From NCBI GenBank assembly GCA_009760855.2, contig WPIO01000051.1:1665501-1729500 (forward strand): DNA of 64,000 bases, in the 5' to 3' direction. Positions 11,698-23,643 of this stretch are shown here, piece by piece. The notes beneath the pieces are model-generated. The model had not been told where the DNA came from, did no database searches, and worked only from the letters and a program-made list of their open reading frames with translations. The position numbers and the translations under genes are program-made. Source of the stretch: Cristatella mucedo (Eukaryota > Bryozoa > Phylactolaemata > Cristatellidae). Positions within the stretch are counted from its first letter, which is position 1. Each line of letters starts with the position of its first letter.

Positions 11698-14600
11698 CTA
11701 TTCTCCAAGCAGTTTCATTTTCGTGACCTTCCAGACTAGCCAAAGAGTAAATGCAACATAAACCCCAAAGGTATCGTAGCCTTCCAAGTAATTGTTATAC
11801 AAACTAGCCATTGATAGGGCTGAAGGCACCGGGATCAACATACCGTCATTCTTTAACTGACCAAAAAGTTGGTACAAGGGCTAAAACAAGTAAGCTTTCA
11901 TCGGGGCTATCAAGCGTAACATCTAGGTCACAAGTTTCATGAATTCTGAACCAGAGCCCTGCTGACCATAGCCGTAGCAAAATATCCGATAGGTGGGTAG
12001 TTATGTCACTACAATACGAGATTTATACCCTTCAAGACAATATATTAATTATTCTTACGGACCGATGGAAAGAAGGGCATGCAAATCGGCACGAGCAACA
12101 AGAGTAAGATTAGCTATATTTTGACGTGAATAAATCTGTAACGTTGACCCTCTGATCACTTGTATGGGTCAACGTCACGGTCTTCACCAAACACGGTAAT
12201 CTTGTTAAAAAATTAACTGATTCAATACAATGTACTGTAACAATGTGCCAAACCCCTCAACAGATGCAGAACACTTGACCCTACATGACCTCAAACAAGA
12301 AAACAAATAAGAATGCTTGACTCACAAGAAGGCAGCTAACACATGAGAAAGCAGCAGTAATACAGTAAGCAGTAACAGATTCGATTAGTTTCTTTTTAAA
12401 TGTCTCTCTCCCTCTCTCTCTCTCCTCTCTCCCTCTTTCTTTCTCTCTTTCTCTCTCAGATGCAAGCACCGAGCAGGGCACAAAATCGTCCGGTTATGGA
12501 GGCTGCTTACCGGGATATACTGTTGCATCATATTCCACAATGCAAAGCAGGTACTGACACTGAGGTGCCATCAGGGACACGAGCAGCTGGGCATACTTCT
12601 CTCGTTCGGAGCGGTTAATCGCCATCAGGGAGCCTCTATCCCACACAGCATCAAAGAGCTTCTCATCAACGCTGAATTAATGCAAGCAGATGCAAATATA
12701 GTCTTCGTGCAAGAGGAGTAGCACTTCGTGCACCCAATACAAGCTGCAAAGCAGTTGCGAGCATAGCCAACATAAAACTAGGACTACAACGCCAACCATA
12801 ACCAAGAACAAACGATTAGTATAGCTAATTATACATTAGACACGAACAGCCCTCACAGTATACTTGCATCAAGATTGATTAATAGTAATAAGAAAAATAA
12901 TAATAATGCACTTGATAAAGCACCTTCAGAGGACTCAATCTCTTTCTAGGCACGTCCCATTTGCTGCAAAGTGAAACGCAATTGAATGGTGAGTAATATC
13001 ATGCTTGATAAACATGAATAACATGGTTAGAGGTGGCATGCACAGGGTCAGCATGCAATGTGGTTAGTGGCAGCATGCACAGTGTCAGCACGCATAAGCA
13101 CAAGAAGGACGAATCACAGGGACCCATAAATGCTGTCATAAATAGGTGCTTTAAAGTTTTTTTTAATGTGGTCAAGTCGGGGGATGTTCTGACGCAGGTT
13201 ATGAGGGAGTTCCAGGCTTTGGGAGCATACGAACTAAATGCACGGTCTCCAAAGGATTTGAGGTTTGTACGAGGTATTGGTAAACGAAGTGTTGGATTCC
13301 GAGAAGCGGGTGGTACGATGCTTGGCCTGGTGAGGGAGTAAATCTGAGAGATAGGCTGGAGCCAAAGAATGAAGTGACCTAAAAGTGAGCGACAAGACCT
13401 TGAAGTCGATCCCTTGCTTGACTGGTAGCCAGTGCAGGTCGGCGAGAAGTGGTGATGTGGTAACTGTGACGCTCACGACAGACAAGCCTAGCTGCGGAGT
13501 TTTGCACCATCTGTAATCGCCTGATTGCACATGCCTGTAGGCCAGCGAGCAGTGAGTTACAGAAATCAAGACGGCATGTTACAAATGCATGGACCAACTT
13601 AGACGTGGTATCCTTATCTAAACAAGCCCGAGTTTTAGCAATGTTATGTAGCTAAAAGAAGGCAGACTTGACTGTGGAGCTGATGCGGTCGTCTAACGAG
13701 AGGTCACTTTGGAACATGACACTTAAATTTCGAGCTGATTCAACAGGAGATATGCTGGCAGAGCCAATTTTGAGGGTCAGCCTTTTCAATTTCTGAATCA
13801 CACTAGATTTGCCTATAACTAGCAAGTTAGTTTTATCATCGTTTAGTTTTAGAAAATTTGCTGCCATCCATGTGCGGATGTTGTCAATACATGCAGCAAG
13901 TGAGTTGAGAGAATTCGAGGTGCTCGAAGGCTGGGAGGGATCAAACAAAGGTACAACTGAGTGTCATCCGCATAGAATTGAAAGCCTAGATTGTGATTCT
14001 ACATGAAATTCGGTTGCTACGAGATCGAGAAGCTCCATATCACCTAAGGTGGGCTGGCAGTGTAAAGAGCGAAAGTCCTCCAATGAAAGGTAACAGGAGT
14101 CAACAAATTAGCGAGTCAATTAACAGACATTTCACTAAACAAACCACGAAATACAATCGGCCACGAGGGAGCTCTACAAAGATTCACGCTAAAGACGTTT
14201 CAACTATGCTTGCAGCATGCTGTTGGGCAAATAACGGGGCCTCAACATGCAAGAGCCACAAACAGCCAGAGAAGCATGGGGTTTGCATCGATGCTAGCTA
14301 ACCTTGAAAACATGTAGATGTCGCAGGCATACAAACGAAGCCTTCCATCCATACTCTACAAAACAGCATTGATTGGTATTAATCGGCTGCAACCTGCAAT
14401 GAGCTGATCAACCAAATTAGCCTGGCAGCCAGTACAGGAGATCTGATCTAAAAACGTAAAGAGTGCAGTGAACCCATGACAGTAGACATGCAGCCATACC
14501 GAAAGACAAGTGAATGGGCCAACAGCCAGCCTGACCTTAGCCATGAGAAGTATGCAAAATACAAAAATTAGGCACACACCTGGAACAATATAATATCGTC

Positions 14601-14960
14601 ACTCAGTTTGCTGCTAGTGTATTCCATGTCATGATCCTTGAAAAACTTGAGTAGTGCTCCTTCGAAACCGTCGACCCCAACCACGGTGTGACCAAGGTCA
14701 TAAAACCTGAGAAAGCAACATGCAAACCAAACGTTAGTAATCCCTCATGGTTTGCAGCACGTCACTCACTTGCAAAAAAACATATGCACATGTATTAGGT
14801 CGAATAGCGTTATTCTGTTCCAGCATGCAAGCAGTTGCTTAAAGCCAAGGCTTTATGCTCTTTGCTGAGAGTGGAAGGATTGAGTATCGATAGCCAAATT
14901 GATGCAGCACTGGTCCAGTAAACCAGAGTTTGAGGAACCATTGCCTGCTCGAGGCCAATT

Positions 14961-14992
<32 letters not shown>

Positions 14993-17900
14993 AGTACCCA
15001 CTGCAGCCGGCCTCGGTCATTCTGCATTCATTTTAAAATCAGTACGGAGCATTAAATCAGAAGCACGTGGAACTGTGATGACAACGCAAACGCTGGAACA
15101 CATCCAATTTTCAGATTCTTTAAGGTTACAGCTACGACGAATTTCATGATTGGCAACATGCATCGCCGTCAGACCTACGTCTAACCAGCATCCGTCAGAA
15201 GGATTGGTCACAAACTTAACAGTTTCGTGGTTGGCTCCTTTGGGCACATCGATGCCTGACACTTTCAAATGGCCAGCCCCTTCAGAATGTTCATACGGTC
15301 TCACGTGCATAAAGCAGCATTCGGGCATCCCAACGGATCAAATGCCGTGTGCACAACCACCGGCAAAGCAGTGGGCAGGCACAGTCAAAGATATGTATAA
15401 GGCGCAGATATCCTATACTTGGTGCTCCTTGGGAAACAAACATGTATGATTGCTGTCAGTGAATTGCCTACACATCTAAGCGTTCAAGGTGGATGTGCTG
15501 ACAGGCAATTCTCACTTCAGAATGCCCAGAGCAGGGTTTCCCATAGAGCGTTCTGACCAGCAGATGACCCAGTTCAAGCAAATCTCTTTACCAGTTACTG
15601 CAGCCAGAAAGAGGGAAATGACATAGAACAACTAACTTCTACAGAAATACTTTTGAGGCACTGAAACTGACCAGGACACGGTGAGCAAAATAGCTTTACA
15701 GTTTCTTAAACTTATTAATAAAAAGGGGACGTAGCTCTTACGCAAAAATTGCTAAATGAAACTGACAAGTACTTGGGAGAATCGATTGCCAATTCTGGTG
15801 TGTTCGCATCGCATCAAAATATCCAAATGTTTTTAAAGCAACAATTGGAGTTCATATTTCTAGAAATCGTATGAGCAGTCTTACCTATTTATTGGGGGAA
15901 ATCACGCTCTTTGGCAGGCTAATAATCAGGCCGGGTGAGTTCATAACGCTAGGGTCCAGTCGGTGCAGGAATGGATGCAGTGGCAGAGGAGTGGCGATCA
16001 CAGAGCATAAGCACAGAGCATCAGCCAAGCTGACCAGAAGCCTTAGCTTTCGGGCACTTCTGCAGCCATTGGCCATCTGCACTGAAATTCCCAGCTACAA
16101 GCCATTGCTATCTAAGGCAACGAATAACTGAGCAATACGAAAGAATTTCTCAGAAGCAGTGGGAAACAAGCATGCAGCCCACACCAAGTGAACTACACTG
16201 AGAAGTTTAGGCAAAGAAAAACAACAGCTGCTTGGTGTACCCTGAATGCCAAAACGACCAGGGCAAGTGCTCAGACATCAGAGTGTCTGAAACTGCAGAA
16301 AAGCAGAGAATGGCAAGTACAACAAATGTGCAAAAAAAGCAGTGCAACTTATCAAAGTTGATCTGATTAACGGCTGAAAGCAGCAATGAGAGGATGAGCT
16401 AACACATCGCATACAAGCTACCCAGTGTTGCAGAGCCATGAGCCACAACTATATATCAATAAACGGCTCGAAAGATATCAACGTGCAAAAAAGCAACATG
16501 TCATGTCGTCCTGAGGATTTGAACCATTTATCCTAGAAACTAAAAGTATGAGTCACACCGACTCATCCCTTTTTTTGACAGACTATTAGGCGGCATTTCA
16601 ACCTCAGTGCTAAAGTGAACACCGAACATTGCTATCTTGGCCAGAAAAATTAACTTCCTTAATTTTAACGAAGATGCAAACAAGCAAGCAAGCAAACAGG
16701 ATCATGTTATGCCTGCTTGGGAGCAAAGAAGCGCCCCTCCTGCTAGTAAATGGCTCAGCTGTCAAGCTTCCTTTACGTGCATCCAAAACCTGAGAAGCTC
16801 TTGGTAAATACTTCGAGTCCAACAACAAAAATATCTTGATAAAGCAACAAAGGAGCAGAGTGGACGTTGACAAGAGGCATGGAATTATGTAAAAAAAAAT
16901 AAGAAGCAGCAAAAGATTCGTTCCCGGATCTTAAGGTTTAAAATTTACAATATCACGAACTCCTCTCGAAGACGCTCTCATCACAGCAAGTCTCTCCTGT
17001 CTTAGCTCTGCTACCCCAACCTCCACAATGTACTTCCAAAATGCAAAGCTGACTTCTCAGGCAGCTAAAGCCACCGGGTCTAGGAATATGCATGCAGACA
17101 CGTATCGCTGAATGCACCGACGACCAATAGGTCAATTAGGTACCCACAATAACAGACAGGCTTTCCAACATGAGAGCTCTATTCTGTGGGTTCAAGAAAA
17201 ATTACCCGACCGTAATTGTTTTTTTTACTTACTTCTACATGTTTGTTCCCACAAAAGTAAAATAAGCATTTGCAAAACCATTCATTTTCTTGTAGCTATA
17301 ACAAGATGTCGGTTGCTGCAAATTATCCAAGCGATGGCAAAATAGTACAGCCCCTCAACCATGGAGTAAGCGATTCAAAACTATCTACTTCTTATTTTTA
17401 TTATCTCAATTGTGTGTGGAAGAGAATGACAAAAACCTCAGCATGTAGAAATTCGGATGTGTCCACCCCTAAGAGTTGATTATCAATTTCTTATATTCAT
17501 TAGCAAAGGCCCTTGACAAATCACTCTACAAATGATAAAAAGCTGAAGGTTTAAAAATGTGTGCCCAAATTCCAAAATTTCTTAAATTTTGAACCTTAAA
17601 AGTAAAGCCAAGCCTAATACAATATTCATTTACTTACACCTACTATTTATTTATTTTGACAATACCTAAGGGTTACATTTTGAGAGAAAAAAAGCCAAGA
17701 ATGGTCCTGCAATCGAATATTTCTATAGAGCACATTTCAAGACATTTTGTTTTAGAAAAATGATCACGAGGTTTGATGCTTTCAACATAAAAGGAAAGCA
17801 TCAAAAATGATTCTGAAAACTATGTCCATACCAGAAGTAAACTCTATACAATGTATCCACAAATGACAAATTTAACGATTTCTGCATCATATGAGACTTG

Positions 17901-19961
17901 TGTCCCAACGTGTTAAACCTTGGCTAACCGAGGTACATGCTTGTAACTTTTTAACACCTTAATTTACAGCGTAGCTGTGCCTTGTAAATTCCATAACTTA
18001 GGCCAATACTGCAAGGACCAAGGGGAAATTTCAAATGTGAGCTCAGCTCTGCTTGAATATCACCTAAGTAGTTTATTTCTGATTTAAGTGGGATAAATTT
18101 TGATATACAAGTCCACGATAGCAGAAGAAGTTCAATGACATGTTCAGAAACAAATCATTTTCCGCGAGCTTAGCACTGACCAAAACAGATAATTGCTGTT
18201 AAAAAACGAAGACTTACTTTGTTAATTTGCTTGTGCCACTACCTTGAAGAGATAATAGGAAGAACCTTAAACACTTACACTAACTAAATTTGACCCTTTT
18301 CACTTCGCTCAATTTTGCCGAACTTTACCTTCACCACTTCGTAAGTTATTTTTTAATGCACTTTAGATCTGTCGCTAATGAACTTGCAAACTTTCAGCTA
18401 CCTAGCCTTACGTATGGAAATCAAATGAAATATAATTTTCATCTATTAATTTCAAACTATGGTGCTGCATTTCGCAGCTCTAATTTATTTATACCAGTAC
18501 CACCTCTTTTCCCACTGGTCAGGTCTGGATAGCGAATCAGCAGTGACCCATACTTAAAGGGCTCAACCACGTACGAAAATTTAAAATTGTTAAATTTATA
18601 TACTTATGAAAGAGTCCACCCACATCCAAATAAGTGGGAATATATGAGTACACATTCCTGGATCTTATCCTACGGGTAAGGTGCTTGCACTTCGTGGCCC
18701 AGGTTGCAGGTTCAAGTCCTGCGAAAGGCTATTCCTCAATGCCGACTAAAAGCAGAACTTTGAGCACTTACTCAGCCTTGTCTGATACAATTTCAATGAT
18801 GCAGCTGGATCAACCGACGAATACTTATTCACAGCACAGTACATGTGCGCCACTATGTCACAAAGTTTTTAGGCCGTAAAGATCAGGTGACTCAAAAGCT
18901 TCATTAAGAGAGTGTCAGAAGACGGCATAGCGGCTATCGCCCTGCTAGCAGTGGACAATATATAATAGTTTGGTGAAGGACTCGAACCCACGTCCTACGC
19001 CGTGAAGTGCAAGCACCTTAGCTCCATTCCAAGGAAGTATGCCTGCCCAAAACGTTAGCATGTGCTGCTGTGCATGCAACTTACCATTTCATTTCGACTG
19101 CATTACCGCACAATGGCACGAACACCTTAAGAGACTTGCTGCTGTCGGCAAATAGGTTCAGATGATTTCGAAGCGATCTACAAAAAAATAAGAATGAGTT
19201 TTGCTTGTCAAAACGAAGCCAACGGTTCCAGCATCACAACTTCAGTTAACCGAATCTCGGCTATGGCTGCATGCAGTATATCAGTCATGATCTGCCTGAA
19301 ATCAAGTAGAGCACATGCACATACGCCCAACTTGCCAGAACCACATTCCTACAGAGTAAAAAGAAAACCGTCGAATTCCTAACGAAGCAGCCTGCTAGGG
19401 CTCATGGCAATTTTTTTGCATCAGAAAATTTCCTCGAATAACATCTTTTGCATACAAACTAAGGAGAGCTAAAATGTGAAAGACCATCTCAGCATTATCT
19501 GTTTAAAGAGTTCCACGTGTTAGATTTGTAATGGCTACAGGCACAGCTCAAAGTCGTGTCGAGAATAGCAGCAGCCCAAAGCTGTTTTGGTGGGAAAGCA
19601 GCCCCCAGAGCAGCTGCAAAGCCACAGTAGACATTTTAGGTAACAAGGACTGCAATGTACAGTTAATAGCCCGTGCTTCCAAAGGCAACCCCATAAAGCT
19701 AAAAATGGACGATGGCAAGGACTGTTTGATTTCGGTTAACATTTGAAGGCTACATAAAAATATTTATAAATGTATATATATATATATATGTATAATTAAT
19801 ATAATCAATTTCAAGCCCTGCCACAAGTACGCACTACAAGTACTACACCTATAGGAATCAACGAAACCGAATTTATATAGCATCGAGCTGAGTTCTGGAG
19901 GGACCGGCAGGGCACTGCCACTCTGAGGTGATTAAGGGATAAGCAGGAGAGAGTCAGAGGA

Positions 19962-19999
<38 letters not shown>

Positions 20000-21859
20000 C
20001 ACTTGATAAAGCGCCCTCAGAGAACTCAATCTCTCTCTCTAGGCGCTTTACATTTGCTGCAGGCTAAGGTAAACGGTCCGGAATTAAAGGAGAAAACCAT
20101 CACCATAATGACTGGAGATGTATTCAGCTAGGTAAGGACAGACCAAACGCCTGGTTCGCCCGGCTGTAGCAACAGACCTTAGCTGTCCAGCTGGACATTT
20201 CCTCCCAGACTAGCCCTGGTTTCAAAATGATTATCTACTACGATTGCTGTCTATGGTGTCCCAACGGTTTGGCACCAATCCGGCCTCCTACCTGGGCACT
20301 GGCTGCAACCGAGAGGGAGCATTCAAGCCGATGGTAATACATGTTTCTGCCTTGCCATACCCCCAAAGGGCACAGGTACCCCCAAAGGGCACAGGTACCC
20401 CCAAAGAGCATAGCCAAGGCTATGGTCACCCGGACTTAGCGCAGATTCCTCGGCCAGCATTTTTATGTGGACACCAGCACACCAACACACCATCGTCATC
20501 ATAAACTTCTCTCTTCATATGCAATTGCTGGTACTTTTACTGTCTGGAAATGATTTCCTTTCTCCCTCTTTACATTTCTGTTTCACTTCATCCCTTTTCC
20601 ATCCTAATGTAATGTATCTCTGTAACTCCACAAAGACTGTGTGGGTGTTACACAGGAGACTTTTTGTAAAGCGCACTCACAGCCTAGTAGCTTTCGGCCC
20701 ACTTTTCGCTCCACAGTCTAGGACCAGACTGTGGAGCTCGCTTCCACAATTCTTACACAACTACAACTACTTCCCTGCTGCCGACCATGGCATATCCTTT
20801 CCAGTGTTCCTGAGCTGCTACTTCCATGCTACTCACTATCTTTACTGCTCTCCTGACTCTGCAATGCTTCCCATTTTCTCTTTGTTCCGTGAGATGAAGT
20901 CTGTTGGCTACCGAAAGCTACTTGGCTGTGAGTGCGCTTTACAAAAAGTCTCCTGTGTAACAGAGCTAGAGCTTCTGGTCCCAAGGGTCTGAAAGCCGAC
21001 GAATGGAACAGCTAATGTATTGTCCATACAGGATCTGTGGGCACAAGAAGGCTTCTCTCTTACACACATGGTCTTTATCTCTCTTGTTGTATCATCTCTT
21101 ACTTTCTTCCCTATCAATTCTCTCTCTCTCTCCCTCTCCCCCTCTCTCTCACTCTATCTATCCAACTCTCTCTTCCCTTTATCAAATTATCTCCCCATCT
21201 TTTTCTTGTCTATCTCTTTGATTTCTGCATGCCGGTCTCAATCTCGGCTTCTGTCTTTCCCACTTTCCTTAGTACTCTTTTTATAGGATACCAGATGAGT
21301 AATACATAATCTGAGTTCTCAGATGTTTGAGAAACCAAGTGAGCAAGCACCACAATTACACAGCTGTATATATCGAGAACTTTGCCATAAAGAAGGAGAG
21401 CCAAGCCACAGCTCTGTAACAGCTGGAGTTAAATCTAAATAAGCCAAATAGCAATCGTTCAGTTCTAGAGCTTAAACTTTTGCAATCGGAGATGGCATAG
21501 GATATGCTATGCAGCAGACTGCACCCCATCGACCATACAGTCGAAATGGCAGGGACCAAGCAGGCAAATAAAAGTCGTTGCCAAAGAATAAAATCGCCCC
21601 TCCGACTGATGCCAGTCACTTTGTGCCTGATTAGGGTACTGCAGCTACCAGACTGAAGCCGGCCGAGGAGCAGCCCTCACCTGTTGCCTTCTTTTTCAGT
21701 CCAGCCAGTATGGCCAGCCTCCCACCGAGCTTGCCAGCCGCGAACAGAGAGCACAGTAGTAGTGACTCCGTCGTCTAACTGAACCTTGTTGCCGGCTGGA
21801 GTGTCTTCAGCATTCTCAGACGATGGCTGCTGCTGAGAACCATCATCTAAAGTGGCCAT
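11698..21859 (-). CDS. TPMT: Thiopurine S-methyltransferase (TPMT) homologue, spliced
   Basis: Predicted SAM-dependent S-methyltransferase of the TPMT family, probably cytosolic. Minus-strand exons: 1, 21,859-21,681 (ATG; WQARWEAGHTGWTEKEGN; donor AG|GTGAGG). 2, 19,177-19,085 (acceptor ATTTTTTTGTAG; VFVPLCGNAVEMK; donor TG|GTAAGT). 3, 14,706-14,580 (FYDLGHTVVGVDGFEG, the SAM-binding strand and acidic residue). 4, 14,355-14,303 (GRLRLYACDIYMFS). 5, 12,671-12,511 (FDAVWDRGSLMAINR; donor G|GTAAGC). Terminal, 11,880-11,698 (YQLFGQL, then YLEGYDTF, ending MKLLGE and TAG). Exons 1-5 chain in phase and align with human TPMT in order. Phase and homology require one small exon between exon 5 and the terminal exon. 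Human PLCGK reads PLCGN here. TTATTTTGCAG sits directly before the ATG, so a 5' UTR intron is likely. A strong donor (CAG|GTGAGA) near 11,650 may mark a 3' UTR intron. Confidence 0.88.
12188..12216 (-). CDS. TPMT: Candidate missing small TPMT exon
   Basis: A 29-nt stretch between a weak acceptor (TTGAATCAG) and the donor G|GTGAAG has exactly the phase needed to join exon 5 to the terminal exon. It reads NFLTRLPCL and would occupy the place of the human PPFYVPHAE segment. Sequence similarity is poor; only length and phase support it. Confidence 0.25.
12401..12460. repeat. (TC)n-rich tract
   Basis: Imperfect CT/CTTT run in a TPMT intron. On the minus strand it is GA-rich and lies just downstream of exon 5. 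Confidence 0.9.
12890..13990 (-). mobile_element. LINE-A copy with partial reverse transcriptase
   Basis: The minus strand reads from the RT catalytic motif FYADDTQLY (YADD codons at 13,974-13,963). It continues through [36 protein letters not shown] and ARLVCRE to the 3' UTR and the ATT-type tail at 12,890-12,910. It is 5'-truncated within the RT domain and carries frameshifts. It is the best RT reading of the LINE-A family in the window, and lies in a TPMT intron in the same orientation as the gene. Confidence 0.85.
14958..14990. repeat. (TCTG)n microsatellite
   Basis: About seven TCTG units in TPMT intron 2. A shorter (CTGT)n run lies at 49,620-49,636. Confidence 0.9.
15000..18655. other. 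Large TPMT intron, no further gene recognised
   Basis: Mostly AT-rich unique sequence. A short tRNA-like B-box remnant (inverted; GAGGATTTGAACC) is visible near 16,513-16,525. Open frames at 15,017-15,328 (minus) and 16,610-16,912 (minus) have no convincing splice or homology support. Confidence 0.5.
18660..18745 (+). mobile_element. SINE-1-like tRNA head
   Basis: A-box-like GGTAAGGTGCTTGCACTTCG and B-box-like GCAGGTTCAAGTCCTGCG, followed by the short SINE-1 body start. It forms an inverted pair with the minus-strand copy at 18,888-19,045. Confidence 0.5.
18888..19045 (-). mobile_element. SINE-1 copy
   Basis: The plus strand shows the distal block CAGAAGACGGCATAGCGGCT, the body GCTAGCAGTGGACAATA, and the inverted B box GGACTCGAACCCACG. 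The head ends just 3' of TPMT exon 2, about 40 bp from its donor. Confidence 0.65.
19965..20065 (-). mobile_element. LINE-A 3' tail
   Basis: (TAA)n on the plus strand, then TGCACTTGATAAAGCGCCCT and CTAGGCGCTTTACATTTGCT. This is the extreme LINE-A 3' end, 5'-truncated to about 100 bp. Confidence 0.85.
20361..20408. repeat. 19-bp minisatellite, about 2.5 copies
   Basis: The unit CCCCCAAAGGGCACAGGTA is repeated and then degrades. Confidence 0.8.
20605..21035. mobile_element. Internally inverted LINE-B 3' fragment
   Basis: The outer parts (20,605-20,697 and 20,963-21,035) are minus-strand LINE-B, while the middle (about 20,724-20,962) is plus-strand LINE-B. About 52 bp at 20,646-20,697 recurs inverted at 20,911-20,962 with the same private variants (CTTTTTGTAAAGCGC). 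The left inversion joint is a palindrome at 20,711-20,738, CTCCACAGTCT and AGACTGTGGAG around AGGACC. Confidence 0.75.
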
Positions 21860-22985
21860 CTGCAAAATAATTATGTGTGAATGGAGTCACACCAACAAAT
21901 TGTCACGTTCCTTTCCAGTATATATCAAGTTCCTAGAAAATGACTTAGTTTTCTTAGGTCACTGTACAAATGTCATTACTATTATTCCACTGGGATATTA
22001 GGATGGCCGGGATATCGACTGCCGTGTTACGGCCTTGATCAAAACTAGTCAGTGCTAGCTAGTGCCCCCTACCATCTGAGGTGAATAGCAGCTATAGCTT
22101 ACGTGTCACTCTGTTAGTGGCGATGACTCACTCGGAATGCTTGCACTCGTTGTCTAGCTCGTCGTTTCGTTTGCCAGACAGGCTTAAGCACACCTCGTGG
22201 ATGGGTGGGCTGGCAAGAGGATGAGCTGCTCTATAAATGCTACGAGACGGCAAGGGAGCTATGCTGCCGAGCTCCAAAGCCTGGTCTTGTGCCCGGCTAG
22301 CTGTTCTCTTGCTCCTGCGCATAGCCCACAGGGATCAGAGGGCATGAAAGGCACAGCTTGTGTCGCACAATGCCTAATGCACCAAGAAGCAGACATGGGC
22401 TCACCGCCCTGCGCACAGTCCCCCTAATTGAACACATACACATGCCGGCCATCTCCAGTTCATCAAGCTGCATCCAAGGCCACAGTACCTTGATGGCTGA
22501 ATACCAGTAGAGGCCGACTCACTGTAAACCCAGGCACCGGACCGAGTTCTATGCATCTGCTGACAAACAATGGGATCCAGCCCCTCTCCCAGCAACCAGA
22601 TCAGGAGCTCTGAAAAAAACATGCTACATGCTCTAGCCATGCCCTACCCCAAGACACACACTGTCTGCACACTGCAATAGTGCATGGCTGCCCACAGTAG
22701 TCTCAACGTCTTGCATGGTCTTTAGCCATCTTGAGACTGTGGGGGAAGAGGGCAGGAACGTGCACTACGGTGTCACTTCAAGATTAGGTGAGACAAGATC
22801 TTAGCTAGACAGCTTGCCTTGCGTGAAGCTAGCCCGACATGTTCCACAAGCTCTGGACGTGAGTGTAACAGCCGGCCCACTTTCTGCGTATGGACGATAG
22901 CTCTCTGAGAGTTACTTTTGTAGTGGTGGTGGCACCTTTGCCCTATTCACGTCCAATTCAAGTAAAAGTAAATGGCAGCCACGCC
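21860..22985. other. Region upstream of TPMT, no gene recognised
   Basis: Expected to hold the TPMT promoter or a 5' UTR exon on the minus strand. No clear TATA box or CpG island was seen. Short ORFs on both strands lack splice or homology support. Confidence 0.4.
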
Positions 22986-23128
22986 ATTTTCTTCATTTAT
23001 ATTGCAACACAACAGCTTTGGAAGTTTAGCAAGCACGCAGCAGACAACAACGATTTGAATGCTGTGGGACTAAAGACTACGACCCGAGTCGTGAAGTGCT
23101 CACACCTTATTACTAAGGTTAAGACCTA
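22985..23128 (-). mobile_element. SINE-1 copy, decayed
   Basis: The plus strand shows a distal block remnant, then AAGACTACGACCCGAGTCGTG, then AGTGCTCACACCTTATTAC. This matches the inverted head of SINE-1. Confidence 0.45.
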
Positions 23129-23511
23129 GTGGAAACAGGACATCTTATGGAATTTCAGACGGGGTCAGCTGGCTTGGTATTTCAATTCGGCTCTGCAGGC
23201 TGCAAAAGTCTTACAGCACAGCAAGAGTGAAAGCCAAAGCAATACGATAACCCCGACTACACCGATCACCAGCGACTGCCTGAGAGCACTTCGTCTTTCT
23301 GCTCTACAAATATAGTACCCTTGCTTCCTCTGGTACCAGTGGGGATGTGCTGACCAAACACTTTGCAGCAAGCAACATTTCACTCGGTAATGGCATTACG
23401 CACACAGATACTCGGTCTACTGAACATCATACGGGCTTTTGCTAAGTGCAAGCATAGATACGATACTGCCTTTAAAGTGCGTTTAAGCCTCAATACCCCA
23501 GAACTAGGTTG

Positions 23512-23643
23512 AATTGGTTTGGTCCAGTGGTTAAGGTACTCGCCCAGACCAAGGTCTGGCTGAGGTCGTGCCCCAGGCATTTGTGAGGCGGCTGAATAGA
23601 TATTAAGTTCTCTTGAGGCGCTATACTAATGAATTATATATAA
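23512..23643 (+). mobile_element. SINE-2 copy
   Basis: Head GGTTTGGTCCAGTGGTTAAG, GGTCTGGCTGAGGTCGTG with a short deletion in the B box, then tail ATTAAGTTCTCTTGAGGCGC and CTATACTAATGAATTATAT. Confidence 0.8.

Noticed and set aside
15017-15328. 103-codon minus-strand ORF in a TPMT intron
   Set aside because: Composition is gene-like, but no TPMT similarity or usable splice sites; could be a pseudogene fragment, not supportable.
19531-19746. 71-codon plus-strand ORF beginning MATGTAQSR
   Set aside because: Lies antisense in TPMT intron 1 with no promoter, poly(A) or homology; chance is adequate.
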